From Nitrososphaera sp. (GTDB lineage Archaea > Thermoproteota > Nitrososphaeria > Nitrososphaerales > Nitrososphaeraceae): DNA of 5,063 bases. The position numbers and the translations under genes are program-made. Below, one piece after another: positions 1 to 4,794 of this stretch (positions are counted from its first letter, which is position 1; the number at the start of each line of letters is the position of its first letter). The stretch is from NCBI GenBank assembly GCA_022545875.1, contig JAKEIF010000078.1, positions 1-5,063 of the forward strand, written 5' to 3'. The notes beneath the pieces are model-generated. The model had not been told where the DNA came from and did not search any database. It saw only the letters and a program-made list of their open reading frames with translations.

Positions 1-1170
1 AAGATGAAATCCATTTTTGAGTTCGAAGTAGCGGTTGCAAGGCAGTCGGTGGCCAAGATAGGCGGCCTCGTAGACGCGTACATGATCATGCAGGTTATTG
101 CGCTTAGCATGTACGTAGTTGTGGTAGCGTTGTCTTCTACTGCGGGTTCTTCTGGCGACCTCCTACCTGCCTCAATGGCATCTCCCACGTTTTCATATTT
201 GCTTGTATTCGTGCTGCTGCCAGGAATATCCATCGGCATCCTGTATGCGCTCGACAAGATAATGACATCCACTCTTGTCGGAGTAAGCAAGATGCTAAAG
301 CAGGGAATCATTTTTTCGCTTGTCGCAATCGTTGCATTCGTCGCGCTGACTGCCGGTGGCGCGTTCAACGGTATTATCGATCCGGTCTATGCTTTTCCAA
401 TATTTCTAATGGCTGCTTCAGCATGGCCTGCCTACCAGTCCACAAAGGCAGAAAAGAATCAGAAGAGCATGGAAAATGAGCTGCCAAGTTATCTACGGGA
501 TGTTGCCGAATCGAGAAAGGCGGGCTTGTCGCCTGAAAAATGTATCATTTACGCCTCTGAGAGGCTCAGAGATCCAGTATTCCACAGGGTGGTCAAAACA
601 TTTGCAAACCAGCTTGAATGGGGTGTACCTTTGCGCAAGATTTACTCGAACCTCGCATCATCTATCAAGTCATGGTCTGCGCTTATGCACTTTAGGATTC
701 TGATAGAAGCGATAGACAGCGGTGGCGGCTATACTACTTCACTTGAGATCCTGGCACAATCAAGCGAGTCGGCGTCCAACACCGAGCAGGAAAAAAGAAG
801 CATGCTCACGCCATATGTCTTCATAGCATTCATGGTTACCGCCCTAACGTCCCTGACTACATTAATGATTGCACAAACATTTGAAGATGTTAATGAGGGG
901 ATCTTTCAAGCGCCAGAAGGAGCTGCTCCAGCACCAGTTGTCGCTACAGACCAAGGCCCACTGAGTTCCAATCAGATGTTTGCAATCGGAATAGCTGCGC
1001 AGTCATGGATGACAGGCTTCCTGGTCGGCAAGATCTCTAGCGGATCTTTTGGAACTGGATTCAAGCATGGGATAATTTTGCTGGGCATTTCTATGATAGC
1101 GACTGTAATGACACAGGAGTTCAACCTCAGCCCGTCGATGTTCTTGAATACATCAGAACCGCCAGCATAG
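1..1170 (+). CDS. Archaeal type II secretion F (T2SF/FlaJ/TadC-like) membrane protein, 5' end missing
   Basis: Inner-membrane platform protein of an archaeal type IV pilus, archaellum or Tad-like system; such proteins work with a secretion ATPase to assemble pilins. Numbering from the ATG at base 4, hydrophobic segments lie near residues 24-44, 63-83, 101-118, 127-146, 270-291, 325-344 and 354-372. A recognisable cytoplasmic T2SF domain spans about 158-270: ELPSYLRDVAESRKAGLSPE, then GVPLRKIY, then the Gly-rich DSGGGYTTSLEIL. Archaeal family members carry two such modules and usually exceed 450 residues. Here the first residues (to about 44) look like only the tail of the first module, and the frame is open through base 1, so the ATG at base 4 is probably internal. 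An Ala/Pro-rich loop (about 303-318) separates two late membrane segments. No pilin or ATPase gene is visible, so the exact machine is unknown. Family call is firm; subtype is not. Confidence 0.88.
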   Translation, partial: KMKSIFEFEVAVARQSVAKIGGLVDAYMIMQVIALSMYVVVVALSSTAGSSGDLLPASMASPTFSYLLVFVLLPGISIGILYALDKIMTSTLVGVSKMLKQGIIFSLVAIVAFVALTAGGAFNGIIDPVYAFPIFLMAASAWPAYQSTKAEKNQKSMENELPSYLRDVAESRKAGLSPEKCIIYASERLRDPVFHRVVKTFANQLEWGVPLRKIYSNLASSIKSWSALMHFRILIEAIDSGGGYTTSLEILAQSSESASNTEQEKRSMLTPYVFIAFMVTALTSLTTLMIAQTFEDVNEGIFQAPEGAAPAPVVATDQGPLSSNQMFAIGIAAQSWMTGFLVGKISSGSFGTGFKHGIILLGISMIATVMTQEFNLSPSMFLNTSEPPA

Positions 1171-1207
1171 AAGAGTTTCGCCGGGTGCCTCAAAAGTATG
1201 TAACGCA

Positions 1208-1219
1208 AGCATACATGCT
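1208..1219. promoter_or_regulatory. Inverted repeat beside TATA element (candidate operator)
   Basis: AGCAT-AC-ATGCT is a perfect 5-base inverted repeat with a 2-base spacer. It abuts the upstream edge of the candidate TATA element of the winged-helix gene, where a bound protein could block or assist TBP/TFB. A further overlapping pair, GTATG (1196-1200) and CATAC (1210-1214), adds to the dyad symmetry. The CATACATG core recurs upstream of the asparagine-synthase-like gene. Autoregulation by the winged-helix protein is an inference. Confidence 0.35.
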
Positions 1220-1228
1220 AATTAATAA
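1219..1228 (+). promoter_or_regulatory. Candidate archaeal TATA element for the winged-helix gene
   Basis: TAATTAATAA is the most AT-rich stretch in the 88-base gap after the secretion gene. Its centre is about 35 bases before the ATG at 1259, so a start site near 1250 would give a leader of roughly 9 bases. No Shine-Dalgarno sequence precedes the ATG, in keeping with a leaderless or nearly leaderless archaeal transcript. Confidence 0.5.
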
Positions 1229-1258
1229 CATCCGAGCTGAACACTCTCATTCTGTACA

Positions 1259-1666
1259 ATGCAAGCGTTGAAGATGGCTGAAGTATTCAGTGCCCTGTCG
1301 GACGATTCGTCATTAGAGCTCTTCAAAATAATCGCGGCGAGCAACGGAGCAACAAGCGACGTTCTAAGAAGCAAGATGACACTTACAAGGAAGCAGTATT
1401 ATTCAAGGCTATACCGCCTTTCGCGCTGCGGCCTAATTAAGAGAAGAGACAACAGCTACGTCCTCACGGCATTTGGAAAGGTTCTCTTTGACGCCCAAGC
1501 AACAATCGAAATGGCACTAAGCAACTTTTGGAGGATAAAGGTAGCCGATACGCTTGATGCCGCAGATGGAGTGCCTGCAGAGGAGCAGAAAAAGTTGCTG
1601 GAAACCCTGATCAACGACCAGGAAATCAAGAGCATACTATTGAAGCGCGACAGCGTCGCAGTATGA
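1259..1666 (+). CDS. Winged-helix (ArsR-like) DNA-binding transcriptional regulator
   Basis: A 135-residue cytoplasmic DNA-binding protein. Residues 7-72 form a compact winged helix: helix 1 (about 8-28, VFSALSDDSSLELFKIIAAS), helix 2 (32-39), a basic recognition helix (43-57, TRKQYYSRLYRLSRCG), then a beta wing (59-71, LIKRRDNSYVLTAFGK). The tail has two helices (about 73-92 and 105-128), likely for dimerisation; the second includes LINDQEIKSIL. No metal-binding Cys pair is evident, so metal sensing as in classical ArsR proteins is not supported. Thaumarchaeal genomes carry many regulators of this general type. A second ATG at 1274 (residue 6) is an alternative start that leaves the domain whole. 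A TATA element and an inverted repeat lie just upstream, and a small roadblock-like gene follows after 27 bases, probably in one unit. Target genes are unknown. Confidence 0.82.
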   Translation: MQALKMAEVFSALSDDSSLELFKIIAASNGATSDVLRSKMTLTRKQYYSRLYRLSRCGLIKRRDNSYVLTAFGKVLFDAQATIEMALSNFWRIKVADTLDAADGVPAEEQKKLLETLINDQEIKSILLKRDSVAV

Positions 1667-1674
1667 TCTATACA
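1667..1674 (+). promoter_or_regulatory. Weak TATA-like element before the roadblock-like gene
   Basis: TCTATACA lies in the 27-base gap, centred about 24 bases before the GTG at 1694. This spacing would suit a leaderless transcript from that GTG, independent of the upstream winged-helix gene. The match is weak, and read-through from the upstream gene is equally likely. Confidence 0.25.
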
Positions 1675-1693
1675 AGACTTCCATGGTTGAAGA

Positions 1694-2137
1694 GTGTGTG
1701 TTCTAGAGAGACTTGCAAAGCGTCTTGTTGATGAGGGCAGTGTTATATCTCAAATGTCAGGCGAGTCGCAAGACAGCCTTAACCAGGCTATCGATGAAAT
1801 ATTCAACACATACGAGGATATTTCCTATATCGCCGTTGTCTCGGAGAAACTAAAAATCATAGCCCAGAAGGGCTTTATCGAATTGCATCCATCCAAACTC
1901 CACATCCTTCATGTTCAGGCTGGACTTCTTGTAAACATGTCTTCTGTCTGGTCCGAGTCGCTAGGAACACTCGACTTCATCTGTGCATCATTTGGTTCAA
2001 GATCCGAAATTATTGCAATGCCGCTTCCAAATAAGATGCAGCTTGTCGCTGTTGTGTCATCGCTTCACAAGAAAAACCACGAGAGCATTAGGCTCGGAAT
2101 AGTGAACCAATTCAAGTCAATCAAGATTCCGTCCTGA
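1694..2137 (+). CDS. Small protein of unknown function, roadblock/profilin-like fold suspected
   Basis: I do not recognise a named family with certainty. The 147-residue protein has an N-terminal helical part (1-40), then an alternating strand/helix pattern: YIAVVSEKLKIIAQKG (45-60), a central helix around 66-90 with HVQAGLLVNMSSVW, a GTLDFICASFG strand (91-101), EIIAMPLPN (105-113) and QLVAVVSS (116-123). That order resembles small archaeal roadblock/LC7- or profilin-like proteins, including thaumarchaeal families such as DUF6659; this is inference from pattern only. No signal peptide or membrane segment is seen. The frame has a TGA at 1688-1690, so translation must begin after it; the first usable codon is GTG at 1694, with ATG at 1754 (residue 21) as alternative. 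The gene follows the winged-helix gene closely, suggesting a regulator plus accessory protein, and its last 21 bases overlap the convergent gene. Confidence 0.65.
   Translation: MCVLERLAKRLVDEGSVISQMSGESQDSLNQAIDEIFNTYEDISYIAVVSEKLKIIAQKGFIELHPSKLHILHVQAGLLVNMSSVWSESLGTLDFICASFGSRSEIIAMPLPNKMQLVAVVSSLHKKNHESIRLGIVNQFKSIKIPS
2072..2076 (-). terminator. T5 run downstream of the asparagine-synthase-like gene (weak)
   Basis: On the minus strand this reads TTTTT about 41 bases beyond the stop codon, inside the convergent small gene. Archaeal intrinsic termination relies on short T-tracts, so this is a possible site, but a single T5 run is weak evidence. Confidence 0.18.
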
Positions 2138-2929
2138 TTCCTTGCGCTCCTTCTGAAAATACTTGTGTATTTGAGACCCGTACTGAAGTGCCTTTTTGGG
2201 TTTCATCGCAGATTCCTCAGGGATTCCTAATTCGAGGGCTACTTTTCGCAGGATGTGTTTTCTTTGCAAGTCGTCTGGCCCCGTAATTTTCTCTTCAAAA
2301 GTTATAGTCTTTGCAAAAGCAATGAACTTGTGGTCCAGAAAAGGTTGTCTGACAACGACTCCGAACTCCTTGGCTACTGATGCAATCTCATCGACCAGCA
2401 ACTGCTCGTTTGCGATTTTTTCTTCCATGAGTCGATTTAGCGCATTCGGTCCACCAGCGTAAGCCAAGCGATAGCCATTATATCCGCAGAATAGTTCATC
2501 GCAGCCGTTTGCGCTCAGGACTAGATGCAGATTTTCTCGCTCAGCGGCCGATGCGATATAGAGATATGCAATGCAATTTTCAATGTGGGAGGTGTTGCTG
2601 CACTTTGTGGTTTTCTTTATGCGTTGGAGCTTGTCATGAAAATCAGTACTATCAATTTCAACTGTCTTCTGTGGCAGGCAGAGCTTGGTTGCGATCCGCT
2701 TCGAAAACTCGATATCATGTGAGCCTGGAAACCCAATCGTTATCAGTAGGATCTCCTTGCCAAGGTCTGAGCATATCTTTGCAAGCAACGTGCTGTCGAG
2801 CCCTCCGGAAAAGGCCAGCCCTACTCGCATCTCCGGGACATTTTCTGCAACGGCGTCATACAGAGCCTTCTTTAGAGAGTCGAGCAACTCATTGCGTTGA
2901 GCGACACAGGAATAAATGCAAATCCCCAA
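2117..2929 (-). CDS. Stand-alone asparagine synthase-type PP-loop ATPase domain protein
   Basis: ATP-pyrophosphatase of the asparagine synthase C-terminal family, which adenylates a carboxylate and transfers an amino group to it. The 270 residues carry the PP-loop SGGLDS (41-46), the family signature ANGCDELFCGY (140-150; usual form GEGADELFGGY), RQPFLD (194-199) and the C-terminal KHILRKVALELGIPEE followed by KPKKALQYG. The class II glutaminase half of AsnB, which begins with catalytic Cys2, is absent; the bases upstream hold a TGA in frame (2939-2941), so none is hidden there. The enzyme would therefore need free ammonia or a partner glutaminase. Its substrate may be aspartate or something else. 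The start is uncertain: TTG at 2929 is chosen because an N-terminal helix before the PP-loop belongs to the fold; TTG at 2887 is an alternative, and ATG at residue 34 seems too late. It overlaps the convergent gene by 21 bases. Confidence 0.85.
   Translation of the reverse strand: MGICIYSCVAQRNELLDSLKKALYDAVAENVPEMRVGLAFSGGLDSTLLAKICSDLGKEILLITIGFPGSHDIEFSKRIATKLCLPQKTVEIDSTDFHDKLQRIKKTTKCSNTSHIENCIAYLYIASAAERENLHLVLSANGCDELFCGYNGYRLAYAGGPNALNRLMEEKIANEQLLVDEIASVAKEFGVVVRQPFLDHKFIAFAKTITFEEKITGPDDLQRKHILRKVALELGIPEESAMKPKKALQYGSQIHKYFQKERKESGRNLD
2193..2197 (+). terminator. T5 run downstream of the roadblock-like gene (weak)
   Basis: TTTTT lies about 55 bases after the stop of the roadblock-like gene, inside the convergent asparagine-synthase-like gene. 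It is the first T-tract met by plus-strand transcripts and mirrors the one on the other side of the overlap. No hairpin precedes it. Confidence 0.18.
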
Positions 2930-2942
2930 CAGCCCACATCAT

Positions 2943-2949
2943 ACCTCAC
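2943..2949 (-). promoter_or_regulatory. Shine-Dalgarno-like GTGAGGT before the asparagine-synthase-like gene
   Basis: On the minus strand GTGAGGT contains GAGGT, complementary to the 16S rRNA 3' end. It is 13 bases before the TTG at 2929 (longish) and directly before ATGATG at 2942-2937. That ATG pair opens a 17-codon frame closing at 2889, two bases before another TTG (2887), so the site leaves the true start unsettled. Confidence 0.35.
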
Positions 2950-2952
2950 TGA

Positions 2953-2968
2953 CATAGATCTAGCTATG
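2953..2968. repeat. Imperfect palindrome between the DUF72 and asparagine-synthase-like genes
   Basis: CATAG-ATCTAG-CTATG has 5-base perfect arms around a 6-base centre. It lies near the expected transcription start of the asparagine-synthase-like gene on the minus strand, so it could be an operator or a small leader hairpin. At this size chance occurrence is possible. Confidence 0.25.
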
Positions 2969-2969
2969 A

Positions 2970-2991
2970 CTTATCGTTAATCATGTATGAA
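2970..2991 (-). promoter_or_regulatory. Candidate promoter and operator of the asparagine-synthase-like gene
   Basis: Read on the minus strand, TCATACATGA (dyad TCAT-AC-ATGA, 2990-2981) is followed by ATTAACGATAAG, a poor TATA-like stretch centred near 2976. A start site about 26 bases on would fall near 2951, giving a leader of about 22 bases that carries the GTGAGGT site. The CATACATG core is identical to that beside the winged-helix promoter. Confidence 0.3.
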
Positions 2992-3005
2992 CTGGTTTTC
3001 GCAAG

Positions 3006-3788
3006 TCATTGATCGACTTTCATCCCTTCCCGGGCTGACGCCTTGAGTCCAATCGTCTTTCTGAACCCGTTAGCAGTCGAAGGGCCAAATCCTGCGTAAT
3101 GATTGCTCGCCGCTACGACTCCAAAATTTACCTTATTCTCGACCATCTTTAATCTGGCTCCCCATGCTTTCATTTCTGGTGTCCTGTTCTTTGGGATAGA
3201 CCTAGCGTCCCTTTCCACTGCTCTTCTCTCGCCGACAAATCGCAGGTAGATAAAGTCAGCCGTTACCTCAGTAGTTGAATGGATTGCTTCTAGGACGCTC
3301 CACGTTAAGCAGATGTTGTTTGAAGACAGCAATTTGTAAAAGTCCTTGTTGAACCAAGATTCATCCCGCACTTCAATAGCATACCTGAAATCCCTGTCAA
3401 AGAGAGGAATCATTTTTTTCAGTTTTTCCATGCCCTCTTTTGCTTTCAGGGATGACGGCAGCTGGATTAGCAGCGCCAAGAGTTTGTCCTTCAATGGTTT
3501 CATCATTTCAAAAAAGGTCTCCAAGTCAGAGGGCGGTCCGCCAAGTCGATTGTCATGCGTTATTACTCTTGGGAATTTGGCGGTAAACCGAAAATTGTCC
3601 GGCGTAAATTTGTTCCAGCCGATAGTTGTGAAGCGGTCTGGCATCGTGTGGAAGCTGGCATCCGCCTCTACGTAGTCAAATGCCTTGCTATACCATGGGA
3701 GATAATCCTGCGGATCCATCCCTCTTGGATAGAATTGGCCTTCCCAATCGGCATAGTGCCAGCCGGAGCAACCAACGTATAGCTTCAT
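3006..3788 (-). CDS. DUF72 (YecE-like) TIM-barrel protein
   Basis: A 260-residue cytoplasmic protein of the DUF72 family, of typical full length. Family landmarks appear in order: LYVGCSGWHYADWEGQFYP (3-21), the VEADASFHTMP segment (40-50; usual form E-N-S-T-F-Y), FTAKFPRVITHDNRL (68-82), the IQLPSS strand (108-113), AIEVRDESWF (137-146), YLRFVGER (181-188) and ASNHYAGFGPSTANGFR (227-243). The fold is a TIM barrel with conserved polar residues at the barrel mouth, which suggests an enzyme, but no reaction is established for most members and I assign none. The usual Asn-Ser-Thr-Phe-Tyr stretch is altered here to Asp-Ala-Ser-Phe-His. The ATG start sits 26 bases from the centre of a TATA element, fitting a leaderless mRNA. 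Its 76-base gap to the next minus-strand gene has its own candidate promoter, so co-transcription is uncertain. Confidence 0.92.
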   Translation of the reverse strand: MKLYVGCSGWHYADWEGQFYPRGMDPQDYLPWYSKAFDYVEADASFHTMPDRFTTIGWNKFTPDNFRFTAKFPRVITHDNRLGGPPSDLETFFEMMKPLKDKLLALLIQLPSSLKAKEGMEKLKKMIPLFDRDFRYAIEVRDESWFNKDFYKLLSSNNICLTWSVLEAIHSTTEVTADFIYLRFVGERRAVERDARSIPKNRTPEMKAWGARLKMVENKVNFGVVAASNHYAGFGPSTANGFRKTIGLKASAREGMKVDQ

Positions 3789-3809
3789 GTAAAATCTTCA
3801 GAGTTGGGC

Positions 3810-3818
3810 TTTAAAAAA
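3810..3818 (-). promoter_or_regulatory. TATA element of the DUF72 gene
   Basis: On the minus strand this reads TTTTTTAAA. Its centre is 26 bases before the ATG whose first base is 3788, exactly the distance expected if transcription starts at the A of the ATG. There is no Shine-Dalgarno sequence between the two. Together these support a leaderless transcript. Confidence 0.55.
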
Positions 3819-3920
3819 CATCTAGATGTGAGTATTGGTTGCATTACTATTTGTCAAGGCAACTAAAAGCATTCATCGGGTTTGTTGGAATTGCACGGCG
3901 CACCGAAAAAGGAACTACCG

Positions 3921-3929
3921 TTTATATAT
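3921..3929 (+). promoter_or_regulatory. TATA element of the queD-queC unit
   Basis: TTTATATAT is a near-ideal archaeal TATA box, with a purine-rich stretch (GAAAAAGGAA, 3905-3914) upstream as possible TFB contact. It is centred about 39 bases before the ATG at 3964, so a start site near 3951 and a leader of about 13 bases are expected. Its position also argues against translation from the GTG at 3835. Confidence 0.65.
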
Positions 3930-3963
3930 GATCCAGCTCAACTTTTGGTTTGGTTATAACATC

Positions 3964-4794
3964 ATGCCTCCTGAGAGGGTCGTGTTGGACAGCGAAGTTC
4001 GATATATTGATGGACGAGGTAACCTTCTCCGCAGCAGGGCAGAGTTCACAACTGCAAAGATGCTGTCCCACCTTGGCCACGAATACAGTTACGATGCAGA
4101 AGTCAAACTGGAAGGGGGAGGATCTGCAAAGATAGACTTTATGGTTGATGCTGGCAAGTACATCGAGGTAATCGATTCTGAAGATGACGCTGCCAAATTC
4201 AAGGATATCCGTGAGCGCTCACCAAATCTTGACATTATTGCAGTGGGGCGTTCAAAATTTGCCAGCAGGATAGAGGAAATGGAATCGCTTTTCCTTTTCG
4301 ACGGTCCTGACACCTTGCAGACGGGTTCAATATTCATTGAAGATCCATCTCTTGCATTTGACTATGCGCATATCCTTCCGCTGGTTGAAAAATGCTCGGT
4401 ACTGCACGGCCATACTTCGACCGTGATGGTGGAAATTATCGGGAGCATGAAGAACAACCTTGTAATCGACTTTGGCGATGCAAAGCGGATCATTAAGGAT
4501 GCCCTTTCAGCAATTGACCACAAGTTCTTTATCAACAAGAGGTATCTCAGGAAGGAAGACGACTTACACTACTACGTCGCGTTCGAGGGTCCACGCGGAT
4601 ACTTTAACCTGCAAGTTCCCAAGTCTACCACATACCTGCTTTCCGGCGAAGCGACAGTCGAGAACCTTTCGTCTGAAATAATCCGGCTTTTGGCACCAAG
4701 GATGCCATCTTCGGTGCAGGCTCTCGGCGTATACATCTACGAGGGGGTAAACAAGGGAGCCCATATCATCGCCGGAGTAAAGAAAGAACAATAG
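3964..4794 (+). CDS. queD: 6-carboxy-5,6,7,8-tetrahydropterin synthase (QueD) with fused N-terminal PD-(D/E)XK-like domain
   Basis: QueD converts dihydroneopterin triphosphate to 6-carboxytetrahydropterin on the route to preQ0 and archaeosine. The C-terminal domain (about 122-276) has the T-fold signature: zinc-ligand His136 (FDYAH), catalytic Cys144 and HGH at 148-150 (EKCSVLHGH), VIDF (167-170), catalytic Asp185-His186 (AIDHKFF), TVENL (231-235) and Glu260 (YIYEG). The stretch between DH and TVEN is long, about 45 residues. The N-terminal part (about 8-112) is not part of normal QueD, which is about 120-150 residues. It resembles a PD-(D/E)XK fold: Glu27 in LRSRAEFTTAKML, HEYSYDAEV, Asp58 in KIDFMV, and YIEVID (67-71), where Ile70 stands in the ExK lysine position, so catalysis is doubtful. 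The ATG at 3964 follows a good TATA element; the frame is open back to a GTG at 3835, but that region is promoter. queC follows without a gap. Confidence 0.9.
   Translation: MPPERVVLDSEVRYIDGRGNLLRSRAEFTTAKMLSHLGHEYSYDAEVKLEGGGSAKIDFMVDAGKYIEVIDSEDDAAKFKDIRERSPNLDIIAVGRSKFASRIEEMESLFLFDGPDTLQTGSIFIEDPSLAFDYAHILPLVEKCSVLHGHTSTVMVEIIGSMKNNLVIDFGDAKRIIKDALSAIDHKFFINKRYLRKEDDLHYYVAFEGPRGYFNLQVPKSTTYLLSGEATVENLSSEIIRLLAPRMPSSVQALGVYIYEGVNKGAHIIAGVKKEQ

Noticed and set aside
972..1208. 78-codon open frame on the minus strand
   Set aside because: It is antisense to the membrane-protein end and lacks any domain character; it is a by-product of codon use on the real strand.
1205..1266. Direct repeat GCAAGC at 1205-1210 and 1261-1266
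   Set aside because: Only six bases are shared and the second copy is inside the coding start; chance is sufficient.
2807..2929. Asparagine-synthase-like protein as a second QueC or a tRNA thiolation enzyme
   Set aside because: The SGGLDS loop alone is shared, but the later DELFCGY, RQPFLD and KHILRK motifs are specific to the asparagine synthase family.
2509..2952. 147-codon open frame on the plus strand
   Set aside because: It lies wholly opposite the well-supported asparagine-synthase-like gene, is rich in Cys, Arg and Ser with no recognisable fold, and has no promoter.
3412..3420. T-run as a plus-strand terminator
   Set aside because: It lies in the middle of the minus-strand DUF72 gene, where it encodes a Lys-rich stretch, and no plus-strand transcript is expected there.
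3835..3963. Extended QueD N-terminus from GTG at 3835
   Set aside because: The extra 43 residues read through a near-ideal TATA element at 3921-3929, have no family likeness, and an ATG with good promoter spacing exists at 3964.
4564..4791. 75-codon open frame on the minus strand within queD
   Set aside because: It is antisense to the conserved QueD domain and has no family likeness.
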